Shown here: in pieces, positions 11,405 through 22,249 of the stretch
Layout: each line of letters begins with the position of its first letter
Position numbering within the stretch: the first letter of the stretch is position 1
From: Palaemon carinicauda
Lineage: Eukaryota > Arthropoda > Malacostraca > Decapoda > Palaemonidae
NCBI RefSeq assembly: GCF_036898095.1
Contig: NC_090739.1
Location: 103,313,758 to 103,377,757, forward strand
Direction: 5' to 3'
Length of the DNA: 64,000 nt
Translations under genes and position numbers: made by a program
The notes under the pieces: model-generated
What the model was told of the DNA's origin: nothing
What the model saw: the letters and a program-made list of their open reading frames with translations, nothing else
Databases searched by the model: none

Positions 11405-11495
11405 TGTGTGTGTGTGTGTGTTAGGGGTTGGTTGGTCTACCCCGCTACCTCCTGGGGGTACTTATATGTCGCTAAAAAGTCTTTCAGCTAGATGA
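11405..11495 (+). repeat. DIRS-like terminal repeat, inverted, right end of element A
   Basis: 'ggttggttggtctacccc' followed by 'gctac' and, at 11481, 'ctttcagcta' is the reverse complement of the DIRS end at 57930-57970 and of the 'tagctgaaa' of 59600. It is interrupted by the (ATT)n of the next LINE-tail copy. A short (GT)n at 11405-11420 corresponds to the 'cacacac' of the other copies. Confidence 0.5.
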
Positions 11496-11890
11496 TATTA
11501 TTATTATTATTATTATTATTACTTGCTAAGCTACAACCCTAGTTGGAAAAGCATTATGCTATAATCCCATGGGCTTCAACATAGGGAAAATAGCCTCGTG
11601 AGGAAACAAGGAAAAATAAAATATTCAAGAACAGTAACATTAAAATAAATGTTATGTTTCCTATATAATCTATAAAAACTTTAACTAAACAAAAGGAAGA
11701 GAAATGAGAAAGAGCAGTGTGCCCGACTGTACCCTCAGGCAAGAGAACTCTAACCCAAGAGACAGTGGAAAACCATGGTACAGAGGCTATGGCGCTACCC
11801 AAGACTAGAGAACAATGCTTTGATTTTGGAGTGTTCTTTTAAAAGAGCTGCATACCATAGCTAAAGAGTCTCATCTACCCTTACCCTCCC
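11496..11890 (-). mobile_element. LINE-tail/SINE-like fragment with (ATT)n end, family II
   Basis: Eight ATT units then 'acttgctaagctacaaccct' and about 370 bp. The first ~240 bp align with the copy at 1638-1898. The rest, including 'cagtggaaaaccatggtaca' and 'agactagagaacaatgc', extends that family farther from its tail. On the minus strand a short open reading (FIDYIGNI..) is shared with the 1.7-kb copy, which may be chance conservation of repeat sequence. It is inserted into the right end of DIRS-like element A. Confidence 0.75.
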
Positions 11891-14680
11891 CAACTACATG
11901 CAGGTAAATACCGCCAGGTAACTAACAGCCAGTTGTTGATACCTCATTATAATTCTTAATTGCTGTATTCCAGCATCATTCTTCTTTAGAAATGACTCAG
12001 GTTTGTATAATTAGAAAAAAAATACAAATTAAATCAAAATTTATGATTTCTATATCAAATACTTTTCATTTTTCACTGATATACTGTAGTAATCCAAATA
12101 TATTAATTCAACAGAACAGGAGGCAGGAACAGCTTACAACTTTCTGCGGGAAGCAGCTACATTATACATTCAACTAAGAATAGAAAGTGGACTCCAGTTA
12201 ATATTCCTTGTAGCTACAGACCGACCTTAGTCCTTGACTTCGTAGACTTGGGTAAGGAACAATTTAATTTTGTTACAAGGGCCAATGTTTTGATTATAGG
12301 TTTATATGTGAAACAGTTTTGGGATCAGAAGGGGTATTCCAGGTAGTTAAAATCCATTGGTAAGTAAAGAAGACCTGGAATCCTAGGACAGGATCTGGGG
12401 TTCTAGTTATGCTATCTAATATCCCTTTTTTATTACACAGATACAAAGCTTCATCCTATGATATAACCTATTTAAGCACAGTTGGCAGTTAAAAACTTAT
12501 AACAAGATGGCGGTAGTTGGCGTCTGGTGTCCGGAATGCCCCGCTCCTTCTGCTGGTACACTGAAGAGTCACTTTGATTTTTGCTGCCAAAGAATAGAGA
12601 CATACTTTCCATTTCTCTTTAAACTTTGCTTCTCAAGTTTCCTTTCTTTAACTTTTGGACACTTGTTGCTGTTGAAGGCGATGTCCTTCAGAATAATCTT
12701 CAGTGTTTTATGACATTGTTATTGGATTTAAACTCAAGTGGCTGACTAATATTTTACTCTTGAGTCAGACTTCCCTGATTGTCCAATCACAGACAAGCTC
12801 AAAAGGAAGATGGTATCAGGAGGAGGAAGTTCTCTTTCCTAAAAGAGAAACCAGGTTGTTTGAAATCAGAATCATTATTTACCAATGAGCACGCTGCTTT
12901 GCACTCACAACCTTCTCTGACTAGATCAGAAAAAATCTCTTGCGAGACCTTTTGTCTGTGCTCAGTGAGCTCCTGATATGTGCACACATCCCGTTCTCAC
13001 ACTAGCACTCTTAACCTTAATGAGTAGCAAGTTTAACACTAGTGCTCTTAACACTAATGTGCTTAACACTAGCAGGTTTAACTATAGCACACACAGTAAC
13101 TGAGCTTCATATGATCCTATGGATCTTTAAGTGTATCCTATAGCAAGCTTTCTCCAAGAGGAGATACTTCCTTATGTCCTGAATGAGTGATTGCAATTAT
13201 GCATACACATTCGATGATCATAAAGCAAAGTGATGATGGCAGGTGCTCTCATTTGAATCACTCACCTTCCCAGAAAGTCATAGGATAGCTGATAAAGAAG
13301 TGTGACAGGGTGCAATTTAGACACACATTCAGCCTAGATTATTACACTTACTAAACAGAGAGAAACAACTCCTATATGAGTGTCTGCTCGTACACCTAAG
13401 TGTCCCCGGTCTAGGCATGTTATCTTCTAACTTTGTACACACTCCCGGTTGCAAGAAAAAGTGGGTGCCACCTTTTCATTTCCCTTATTGGACAATTATT
13501 TTCTTAAGGCAGATCAATGGGACTTATATAAGTCACTCATACCATTTCTTTCCCCCCATAGGAGAAACAGTGTTTGTTAATCCTTCACCAAGGACAAAGA
13601 ATTAGATGGCGAGGTTGTATGATGCTTTGCTTGCTCCTCAACTCTCAACTGTTCACAGTTACATGTATCTTGGAGAGTGCCACAACACATGCTCACAATC
13701 GAGCATCTAGTGGCAATCGGTCGCTCCTACTGGAGCGCCATTTTGCCTGTTTGCACACAAATTAGGTTAATGGTAGGCATACTACTAGGTGTTCACACGC
13801 TCAAAAAAGAGAACCCCATATCTCATGTTTATGATTGCACACCAGCTAAGGGTCAATCGCGCATTGTCTCGCCTGCTCGTGGTTGCTCGCACACTCTCTC
13901 ATATGCTTGCGATCAATCATTGCGATCAATCATGCACTCTCTTACCTCTCATGATTGATCGCTCATCCTTTCACCTGCTATGTACAGTAGAGTGGCCTAC
14001 TATATGAGCACTTCTGCTAGCGCTTTCCTTTTTTATATTAGTAGGATGTGCACATCTCTACTTGCATTTGTTCATCTAATTTTGAACAGTCACATGCATG
14101 TGCACTCCTATTTATTGCACACAAGCTTGCACAATAGTTGTCATGCGAGCTTCTGCTGTTGATGCCCTCTTATCCCTTTTAATCTTGAATATACATGGAA
14201 TAGATAATAAAGATTCAAGCTAGTGCACCAATTCCACTCCCTCAGCACAGTACAAAGATTATTGGTGAAGCAAAGGAAAGTACTCTGGTGTGATTGGGTG
14301 GGCTTTGGCATATGATCCTAACCAGCAGAGACATAGGTGATTGTGATTGCCAAGATGCATCTCTTATGTTGAGAATTACATATTGTCACCTTTGAAAGCA
14401 CCAAGCCATCATTAGAGCAGTTTTCATCTAGGCAACCACATTTGGAACCTTAGTCTCCTGAAGGTGTTGCTTACTCATATGTGACGGAGCACCCTTGTTC
14501 CTCCTTTTCAAAGGGATCCAAAAGTGAGAGCAGAGACTCTATAATGAAGGTTTAAGATATTGGCTGACTCCCTTAGGCCTTTTCATAGGAGAGATCCTGA
14601 TGATAGTTCTCCTCATTACCACGTAGCAGAGGAGTTCCCAGTGTTTCATATGTGAGACTTTCTAGTTCCAAAAATAAGGA
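11891..14680. other. retroelement-poor or unrecognised sequence
   Basis: No domain could be supported. Short imperfect repeats of 'cttaacactag' lie near 13010-13080, and of 'gatcaatcat' near 13910-13955. Both resemble low-complexity gag-type spacers. Reading frames of 60-93 codons here have no recognisable motif. Confidence 0.45.
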
Positions 14681-17171
14681 AATTAGCGATAATTTTCTAA
14701 TCTCCGATCCATTTCGGTGCCTGCCAGGTATTGCGTTCGATCAGGAAGATGTGAAGCTGTACGATTCCTCTCCAGAGAGGAACAGCCTCTCCTGGGGGAG
14801 GACTCCGCCAAATCCATAATGTAGTTGCTGTAAGCAGCCAGTCCAGGTTGCACCGAATCCGAGTGGGCAGAGTCTGAGTCTTGCTTTCTAGAGCCCCTGT
14901 CCCTGATCAGGAGGATTAATGACCCTGGCATAGCCCCTAGATCACCAATTAAAGGCAGGGAACTAGCAATAGAGAAACTGTGCCATATCCCCCAGGGTTT
15001 AAGACAATGGTTAGAACTCCCTAAGGAAACAGTCGACAAGGTTGATCTGCAGGTATCAGATTCCCTGATAGGAGACCCATCATTTACAATCCTGTCACAA
15101 TTTTGTTTATGCAGGAGATGCCATTATGAAACTCAGGACTTTCATGCCTCTTCTGCCTCGGGGCAGTCTCTACCCTAATCTGATCCATTTCAGCCAAGAA
15201 ACTAGCTGCACAGCACCTTATTTTCATGATTTATGAGGCCTCCCCTTATTTTCATGGTTTAGGAGGCCTCCTGACTGGACCACTGGTCAGATACCATGGG
15301 ATGCTTTGCCTTAAACTCAGACCTTTCTTATGCAGAGAAGAAGAGGCAGTTCACAGAATGCACTTGTTCTGAGGAAAAAGTTGTGTAATTTTTGGGTCAC
15401 CAGGCAGCTAACCATTGGCCAACAGGAATCTAAATAAGCGAGATGTGGTTGCCTCCAAGTTCACAAGGCAAGAAGACCAGGGTGAGGTAGGGAACTTCAA
15501 GAATTCCTTGGTTAAAGGTCCTTTACTGCTCCCCCTAGAACTGGGAGAAATGGAGAAAATCCAATCAGTGTTTACTTTTGCACCAGTCGGTGGCTTTCAG
15601 GACCTTTCAGCCTTCCTCATCCAATAACCATAGTAGACCATCTCCTCCATCTAGACAAGCTCCGGATTAGCCTCTAGACCATAGACAGCAGACATACACT
15701 CCCCTTACATAGGCTCCCCTTAGGTATACTCCCCATGTGCTAGTATTTTGTGTGCTAAATTTTCATGTGGTAGGTCACCATGTACTAAGGTTCCATGCGC
15801 AAGGTCCCAACTCATAAACCACTCACAAGTAGTCTCACCTGTAGCTAGGTCTCTAAGTGGTTACTTCTTTTCTTTGAGTTTGTCATAATCATGCTTGCCC
15901 CATACAGGGTCTTCACAAGCTCACACACATAACACACTCATTCTCCTTGTGCCAGCTAAAGAGCTATGTCTTCACATGAATCTTCTTCAGGGGACAATTT
16001 TATTCGAATCCATTCACCTCTTATGCTTTCACACTTCACACGAATCCTTTGTATTGGACAACCATGAATGATTGAAAGGTTAGAGCTTTCAGTTGATATT
16101 CTTCCTCCTCTTCCCATCGCTCGAGGTCCTTTTCGGGTAGTTTAAGGCATCCAGATGTTCCACCTAGTAGATGCCCTTCACCTTAGTATCCTGCCCCTGC
16201 AAAAAAGGAAAGGCCTTTCTGTGCGCATAAATTGGTGAGCAGGAGATTGTCCCCCGTTTGTGTAGAGGCTTCATCAGTCCATCATAGAGACTTCATGTTT
16301 GGTTGACAGACCACCCAAGGACACACATGTCTGCAGGTCCTCTTCATGCACTTCTGTGAATCCTTCAGTGGTATAGGCCTCAGCCATGTCACCCAATATA
16401 CACACGAGGGCAAAAGGCACCACCTTGGCTATATAGGAAGCAAACTGATTGCTGTTGTTCCTGCGGTTTCATTGTAACAATCTGGTTTGGTCTTGGGCTC
16501 CAAGAGGAAATAGAAAAAACCACAGGATCTTCCACTAGATCATGGAAAGACCTCTTAAGAGTCCAGAGACACCCTTGACTTTTTGGTACCTGACTCCAGA
16601 CCAGTACCAGTGGAGACAGAAAATCTTGAGATGAAATCTACTTTCATCAAGGTCTTGTTTTGCATCTGACAGATCAATATCTAGGAGACAAATAAATCAT
16701 GAGTCAAGGTAGGATAACCTCCATTTATTGTTGCTTTGGTTTGAGGCCCTTCTTAGAGTTGCCCTGGTTAGAGCTTGTTCAACTTACTCTACATAGCATA
16801 GATTCCCAGATCTTTGGGCCAAGGAACTTAGAACGGTTGAGTCACTCAAGCAATATCTTGCCTCTCACGCTCTCTGGTTAAAGGAGGTTTATAGTCCTTG
16901 AGAGGCCAGCCTTTTCTACTTCCAGTTGATGCTGCCGTGGAGAATCTGATTCCAGGAACTTCAATTTAGAGACTCATGAAAGTGGGATTTTTGTTCTGGG
17001 CATCTGAGTCTGCAACTATGGAAGTCTTTTCCATAGCAGGCCTCCAGGTGACTTCCTGGTTAGATGACATCATGACTTCTCATCGGCATGGTTTTTACAG
17101 TCACTAAGAGCGACACCTTTTTAATGCATCCGTCAGTCAACAAGTGGGATAACTGGGTTCTACACCTCTCA
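14681..17171 (+). pseudogene. DIRS-like gag relics; best match at 15395-15610
   Basis: Between 15395 and 15610 the plus-strand translation reads GHQAANHWANRNLNKRDVV and continues to LLLPLELGEME. This lines up with the gag frame of the minus-strand DIRS copy at 63465-63848 (AHQVSNLWAKTILKRRDAV .. LFEPKDVELA). A second, weaker gag match near 16840-17170 (MEVFSIAGLQVTSWLDD) runs up to the gypsy LTR. Stops and shifts are frequent. The two gag matches suggest two overlapping or duplicated DIRS relics. A 118-codon minus frame at 14683-15039 has no recognisable content. Confidence 0.5.
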
Positions 17172-17392
17172 TGTTTTGTACACACTCGTACACTGTAACG
17201 GTTTTGATTTTTCATCTCATCACTCCCTCTTCCCTGCACTAATATAGACCAACTTGTGTTATCATGTTAGTTCATGCTTTTTCATGTTTGAATTTTTATG
17301 ACATTCTTGCACGCACATTGCTGTATATAAACTCGATGATTGTTTGATAAAGTTTAGTTGCATTCACCTCGCCTCTCAGTTATCACCTAACA
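17172..17392 (+). repeat. 5' LTR of the gypsy element (221 bp)
   Basis: It starts TGTTTTGTACAC and ends CACCTAACA, aligning with the right LTR at 20713-20974. It carries a TATA-like 'tatataa' at 17324-17330 and 'tttgataaagtt', the diverged form of the AATAAA signal preserved in the right LTR. It differs from the right LTR at many positions, so the insertion is not recent. Confidence 0.85.
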
Positions 17393-17407
17393 GTTGCCAC
17401 CACACAT

Positions 17408-17424
17408 TGGTGACCAGCGGAGTG
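17408..17424 (+). promoter_or_regulatory. candidate primer-binding site
   Basis: TGGTGACCAGCGGAGTG begins 15 bp after the LTR. Plus-strand TGG matches the CCA end of tRNAs as expected for a primer site, but the spacing is longer than usual and no particular tRNA is assigned. Confidence 0.3.
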
Positions 17425-17459
17425 TCCGCTCCCTCCCGCCTGCCCCTTCACTGCTCTGC

Positions 17460-17760
17460 CTTACTGTTTGAAGGTGCCGCCAACCGAATCTGCCTCTAAG
17501 GCAAGCGGAGAAGCATTCGTCTAGTTCCAGCGTCCTGAAGTCCAGTTTTGCATGAAGGGCATGACTGAGTCAAGCACCAAAGCAGATTAAGTTCTCGCAG
17601 CAATCCCCGAGGACATTTTCTCTGAAATTTCTTATTGGCTTTGCGAGCAAGGGTACACCCCAACAGGGTATGACAAAATTTTTTAGCTCCCAACAACCGT
17701 TGCAAAGAAATGTGTGAATGATTGTCAGTGCCCAAAAAACATGTAAGTAGGCCATTGATT
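17460..17760 (+). pseudogene. gypsy gag relic
   Basis: Short stretches such as FCMKGMTESSTKAD and LAAIPEDIFSEISYWL lie just after the leader, where Ty3/gypsy gag begins. I recognise the phrase order from arthropod gypsy gag proteins by recollection only. Stops interrupt it, and most of gag, including any zinc knuckle, is missing before the protease relic. Confidence 0.5.
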
Positions 17761-17819
17761 GCAGTGGTGGCCTTCCCTATCACTATTATTTTCTTTTTAC
17801 AGGATGCAAGTACGGACGT

Positions 17820-18840
17820 GTGATTTTTTGTAGACATGGATGTTTGCCGTTCTCTTCTGCCAAGGCCACTCTCCAGGACATGACATAGTCTATCTAAATC
17901 TGTTAACTTCTGCCTGGTAGCTAGCTGCCACCGGATCTGCGATACCCACCCACAGTTATGAAACCCTTACATTATCGTTTGGAAGCGCCAAATATATTTG
18001 GAAGTTTCTTGTTGCTGACGTGACATTGTCAATCCTCGCTGCGGCTTTCCTCTCACATTTCCACCATCTGGTTAATGTAGCTCACCGACATCTCCAATCC
18101 ACCCCCTCCGACCTCGCTCTCCACATTAGCGCACCCACGAATGCCTACCCCCACCTCCTCACGTCGTACCCGAAAGTTTTCCATCCAAAACTTCGTCAGA
18201 CGTCCACAGTTCCCACCTAACACGGTGTTTATCACCCTATCAAGACGATGGGTCCCCCAGTATTTGTCAGATTCAGGCGTCTGGCACCGATTCGTTTGGC
18301 AGTCGCTAGACAAACATTCGCCAAAATGGAAGAAATGGGCCTTTGCGAAAAGGCCACAAGCCCATGGTCGTCACTCTTACGCAAATCGTCCTGAAGAAAG
18401 ATGGCTCTTTGCATCCATGTGGGGATTAAAGGTTCCTGTACATGCTGAAAGAACCAGATTACTACCCCTCCCAAACATCGCCAACATGACCTCATACTTG
18501 CACAAAGCGAAGGTTTTCTCAACACTCCACCTCCTGAAAAGATGCCCTTAAACCCAGGAGACATACCCCAAGACCGCCATCACCACCTCCTTCAATTACT
18601 CCTGTTTTCGCCTTCGTATTACTGGGACCACTTTCAACGCCTCATGGATTGCATCTTACGGGACCTCCACTTCTGTGTATTTTACGTGGAAGGCATACTT
18701 GTGTTCTCTTCCTCCAAAGAGGTACACCTTTGTCACCTATGCATCGTGCTTGACTGCCATCAACAGAATGACCTTGTAGTCCGGTACGACAAGTGTATCT
18801 GTGGCGCCAATGAAGTATTGTTCTTAGGGCACTGAATCAC
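17820..18840 (+). pseudogene. gypsy protease and reverse transcriptase relic
   Basis: The protease region is marked by FVDMDVCRSLLP near 17825-17860. The aspartic protease triad DTG reads DMD, so it should be inactive. RT follows: LLTSYPKVFHPKLRQT (18155-18210) leads into the fingers, then 'LKKDGSLHPCGD' near 18390 and 'FQRLMDCILRDL' near 18630-18665. The catalytic box reads FYVEGILVF near 18680-18705, where a family member has Y-V-D-D, so both metal-binding aspartates are lost. At least four frame changes occur. It is an RNA-dependent DNA polymerase in origin and a pseudogene now. Confidence 0.8.
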
Positions 18841-18889
18841 TCCCTCCCTGAGAAGGTAGCAGTCATTCCAAACTTCCCCATGCCCTCGA

Positions 18890-19320
18890 CCGTCAAAACA
18901 GTGCAAGAATTCTTGGGCATGGTTAACTGTTACCACTTTTCCCCCCTCAATGCCTCAAAGGCAAGCCAAAAGATCTGAAATGAGGCTCCCTTCAAGAAGC
19001 AGCCTTCTGAAATACAAAGATTGCCCTATCAACCGCTGCTGCTCTCACTTTTCCTGTGCCACAAACACCTATCCTTCTTTCCCCCGATGCCAGAGACGTC
19101 GCTATTGGTGCAGTACTCGAGCAGGTGGTAAACGGCTCACCCCGTCCAATGGCCTTCTTCAGTAGAAAACTGTCCAAGGCGGAATCTGGCTACTCTACCT
19201 TCGACCGCGAATTGCTGGAGGTGCACTTGGCTGGCCATCACTTTTGCTTCTTCCCGGAAGTTATGCCCTTTGTCATTTGCACGGACCACGTGCCTCGGGG
19301 CCACCCTTCACTCGACAGTC
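18890..19320 (+). pseudogene. gypsy RT connection and RNase H relic
   Basis: 'VQEFLGMVNCYHF' near 18901-18940 is the RT connection typical of Ty3/gypsy pol. The RNase H-like reading (LLSPDARDVAIGAVL, then FFSRKLSKAESGYSTFDREL) runs from about 19075 to 19215 in the frame starting at 19056, and ends near VICTDH at 19270-19290. The first Asp and the Glu of DREL are visible. The following 'RQSDAWSARQRRHLSS' phrase is in another frame, so a frameshift lies near 19290. Confidence 0.8.
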
Positions 19321-19500
19321 CGATGCCTGGTCTGCCCGTCAACGCCGACATCTCTCTTCCGTGTCTGAATACAATTGCACCCTTCAACACGTCTCTGTGA
19401 AAGTGAATCCAGTTGTCGATGTCCTGTCAAGAAACACATTGGCCACCATTCACTTGGGATGGGATGACAACGCCTTAGCAGAAGCCCAACAAAAGGATCC

Positions 19501-19602
19501 AGAGTACCAGGTAAGAAGGACATCTTGCACATCCAGAGTACCAAGTAAATAGGACATCTTGCACATCCAGAGTACCGGGTAAGTAGGACATCTTGCACAT
19601 CC
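19501..19602 (+). repeat. 34-bp tandem triplication inside gypsy pol
   Basis: 'agagtacc' plus a variable pair, then 'gtaa' and 'aggacatcttgcacatcc', starts at 19501, 19535 and 19569: three units with an exact 34-bp period. Since 34 is not a multiple of three, the two added units shift the frame between the RNase H and integrase parts. Confidence 0.93.
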
Positions 19603-19739
19603 CTCTGTTGGGAAGATGGCCCCCTCAGTGACTCCTAACACCACCTTCCTCTGTGAAGTCAGTACTGGTATACCTAAACCGTGGATATCAGCTCCTATGT
19701 GTCGACAGGTGTTTGACTTCATTTGTGGCCTTTCACATC

Positions 19740-20640
19740 CCTCCCTATCCACTGCATAGCTACTGAAGACTAAGTTCATTTGGCATGGTATTGCTAAAGA
19801 TGCTAAGAATTGGGTCTGCACCTGTACTGCATGCCAAACTTCAAAGGTACATTGACCCACGTATTCAGGAGTGTGCACCTTTTCTCAACCTCACCGTCAG
19901 TTTGCCCACACTCACACCACAAGGACATCGTTAACTGTTTACCGTCATCGACTGCTCCACTTGTTGGCCTGAAGCCATATCCATGAAAACTGCAATGTTC
20001 GCCTCTTGTACATCTGCCTTACTCTCAGGATGGATAGCAAGATTTGGTTTCCCTGTGCATATTACTTCTGACAGGGGTACCACTTTCACCTCTTAATTGT
20101 GGACATCATTAGCAAACCTCTTGGGCATCACCGCCTGCAACTTTGCTGCCAACGAAAGGGTTGAATGTTTTCATCATGCCCTCAAAGCTGTTTTGATGTC
20201 CAACTGCAAGGACTCCACTTTGTTTACCCAGCTTCCATGGGTTCTCCTGGTACTAAGAACCACTCCTAAAGATACTCTGGATATCTCGGCAGCTGAAATG
20301 GTATATAGGGACCCGTTGGTCATTCCTGCCGATTTTTTCTGTCTACAGTCTCCTCCAACAATCTCCAACACCTACGTCATGTTGTGGGAAAATTTACTCC
20401 ATGCCGCCAGACTTACAAGCCCCCAGCTAAGCAACACATACCAACATTTGTATTCGGCAACATACGTTTATTTGTGCAACGACACTAACAAGCCATCGCT
20501 ACCGCCCCCTTACACAGGCCCTTTCCTTGTAATCTGTCGTACGTCAAAGGCTTTCTGCATCATCATCCATCACAAAGAAGACTGGGTCTCCATTGACTGC
20601 CTAAAACTTGCATATTTCCTGCCAGATGACCCGCCTACAG
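19740..20640 (+). pseudogene. gypsy integrase relic
   Basis: The HHCC zinc-binding end is represented by WHGIAKDAKNWVCTCTACQ near 19780-19840. The core keeps its first Asp in LFTVIDCST (near 19935-19955), the second in ITSDRGTTF (20065-20090), and the Glu in NERVECFHHALK (20150-20180). An in-frame stop (20095-20097) lies between the second Asp and Glu. The 229-codon frame from 20097 carries the core end, 'PWVLLVLRTTPKD' and a C-terminal part with PPPYTGPFLVI and DWVSIDCLKLAY, as in other arthropod gypsy integrases. It has DDE transposase-type chemistry in origin and is broken by shifts before 20097. Confidence 0.82.
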
Positions 20641-20688
20641 TATACCTCTCTAAAGCAGGGCGCGCTATTTCACATGTATGTAATTTTC

Positions 20689-20698
20689 AAGGGGGAAG
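20689..20698 (+). promoter_or_regulatory. candidate polypurine tract
   Basis: 'aagggggaag' lies 14 bp before the right LTR, the expected region for plus-strand priming, although a tract directly adjoining the LTR would be more typical. Confidence 0.35.
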
Positions 20699-20712
20699 CC
20701 AGGTACCACACA

Positions 20713-20974
20713 TGTTTCATACACTTTTGTACACTAACTGTTTTGATTTTTTATCTTATCACTCCCTCTTCCCTGCTCTGTTATAGACCAATGTGTTATC
20801 ATGCTAGTTCATGCTTTTTCATGTTTGAATTTTTTTTGTGATGTTCTAACTTGTGTTATCGTGCTAGTTCATGCTTTTTCATGCTTGAATTTTTGTGACG
20901 TTCTGTGTATAAACTTGATGATTGTTTAATAAAGTTTAGTTGGATTCACCTCGCCTCTCAGTTATCACCTAACA
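20713..20974 (+). repeat. 3' LTR of the gypsy element (262 bp) with internal duplication
   Basis: It starts TGTTTCATACAC and ends CACCTAACA. 'gtataaac' and 'tttaataaagttt' supply TATA-like and AATAAA motifs. A ~60-bp internal duplication ('tgttatc.tgctagttcatg' at about 20790 and 20855) accounts for most of its excess length over the left LTR, so the duplication arose after insertion or in only one LTR. Confidence 0.85.
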
Positions 20975-21470
20975 TGTCTCCGCACAATTTTCTAATGGAG
21001 GGATGCAGTAGATGCCAAATATGCAAGGCAAATTGGTCAACAGAATACCCTTGCACTATGGAACTCGTCAGTGCTGCATAACCCAGCTCTTTTTTTTCAT
21101 TTGATGAAGTGGACGACATGGTAGAAAACTGAAGAAAGACAAATCATGACTTCACCTTCCATCATGCAGTCACCTTCTAAAAATCCCTCGAAAGATATCT
21201 ACTAGATCATCAGCTACATCCCTTCTGAAGTTAGCCATGAAATGGTTGTCAGCGATATTGAGGGCTAAGTCAGCTCCTTCAACCTCTTCTACCTCTTCTA
21301 GAAGCATGGATTCTATCCTGTTTCTTTCAACCCCACCCCTCTCTGGCCATTTCAGGAGAGGTAGGGGTATGAGAGGAGGTAGAAGATAGCTGGAACAGTA
21401 GTCCTATCATCCTGCTGCCATGAAATGGGTGATGCTGTTGGGCAAGGTGGCAGCATTATGGATCCAAAGA
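20975..21470 (+). pseudogene. DIRS-like gag, part 2, split by the gypsy insertion
   Basis: After the right LTR of the gypsy element the gag-like reading resumes: short matches (FFSFDEVDDMVEN, then RKTNHDFTFHHAVT) correspond to LFEPKDVELAAER and RKSHRDSLLHRALT of the gag at 63.5 kb. The left half ends at about 17171. No coding frame is intact. The reading continues towards 21470, where a LINE insertion begins. The assignment rests on spaced residue matches and order. Confidence 0.45.
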
Positions 21471-21499
21471 CTGGTCTTCTTGCAAATATTCAAGACCTT

Positions 21500-22245
21500 A
21501 CAGTTGCATCCAGATAGTATCGTTTTCTTTTGTGCTCAGAAACTCTGGTTTCTAATTTGAGGCACTCATCTGAGCTCCTTATAACTGGTTTTAAGAAGCC
21601 AATAATGTTGAAACGTGATGCCATCCCTAGGGCCCGGGGGGAATGGCTGTGTATATTAGAACTGAGTACCCTGCTTCTCATAAGTCCTGCTATCAATGTG
21701 GATGTCATGAGATTCAGGCAATTAAAGTTTGTGGCAGGCATAACAACTTTTATTTGTGTTCGATCTACCGGAATCCAGACATGGATGATTCTATCTTTGA
21801 TTGTCTTCTTACCATTATGGCTAAGATACAAGAAGATGATAGAAAGGCTTCATTTGTCTTTGTTGGTGATTTTAATGCTCACCAAAAGGAGTGGTTAAGT
21901 GCTATCTCTCCTACCGATCGCCATGGCTTAAGAGCTTTAGACTTTGCCTCTGAATCAGGCTGTGAGCAAATCATAAATGAAGCTACCCACAGGTCTGGTA
22001 ATTGCTTGGACCTCGTATACACTGACTCCCCTGGCGTTATAACTAGTAAGGTTGGCTCTCCAGTCAGGACATCTGATCATGCCTTGATTTCATTAGTAGT
22101 GAAGACTGAGCAGCCTGTCCCTGATATATCATACTCTTGTGAAATTTATATGAAGTCCCAAGCAGACTGGAATGGGATTTTGCATGATCTTTTATGCTTG
22201 AATTGGTCACAATTATATAGTAGTGTAGATCCTGTTGTCCTTTGA
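21500..22245 (+). pseudogene. LINE endonuclease (APE-like) relic
   Basis: The main frame (21643-22245, 200 codons) carries SIYRNPDMDD (residues 40-49), VGDFNAH (74-80, with the catalytic Asp-x-Asn), LDLVYTD (122-128) and SDHALI (144-149, with the catalytic His). The N-terminal part (ETLVSNLRHSSELL) lies in a different frame starting at 21530. The change falls at the run of six G near 21636-21642. A second shift near 22240 ends the frame early, and the linker continues at 22242 (NENIVNIIDRRIP). The nicking domain keeps its key residues but cannot be made as one protein. Confidence 0.85.
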
Positions 22246-22249
22246 ATGA

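Larger units (their letters stand above)
7945..11495 (+). mobile_element. DIRS-like element A, gag-only derivative with inverted ends
   Basis: The left end (from 'acaaaccttcgctattta') matches the terminal region of the minus-strand DIRS copies at 57.8 and 59.5 kb. The right end ('ggttggttggtctacccc..tttcagcta', 11405-11490) is the inverted form of the same terminal region. Inverted terminal repeats are a property of DIRS elements. The interior is GC-rich and contains tandem duplications and a gag-like frame, but I can see no RT, RNase H or recombinase. It therefore looks internally deleted and non-autonomous. The right end is cut by a LINE-tail insertion at 11496. The boundaries are estimates, and the link between the two ends is inferred. 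Confidence 0.5.
17172..20974 (+). mobile_element. decayed Ty3/gypsy LTR retrotransposon
   Basis: Two related LTRs enclose relics of gag, protease, RT, RNase H and integrase in the Ty3/gypsy order. The length (3.8 kb) is below the usual 5 kb or so, mainly through loss in the gag-protease part. Catalytic sites are damaged: the protease DTG position reads DMD and the RT YVDD position reads YVEG. A 34-bp triplication breaks the pol frame. No clean target duplication is visible ('cctctca' left, 'tgtctcc' right). The element lies inside DIRS-like gag sequence, so it is the younger of the two. Confidence 0.85.

Noticed and set aside
14683..15039. 118-codon minus-strand frame
   Set aside because: No domain and no homologue recognised. 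It lies opposite a retroelement-like plus-strand region, so chance is likely.
19308..19878. Minus-strand frames of 96 and 142 codons
   Set aside because: Antisense to gypsy pol. Their internal repeat is the 34-bp triplication read on the other strand.
17172..20974. Gypsy element as an endogenous retrovirus with an envelope gene
   Set aside because: Integrase is followed directly by the polypurine-like tract and LTR. There is no room for, and no sign of, an envelope frame.
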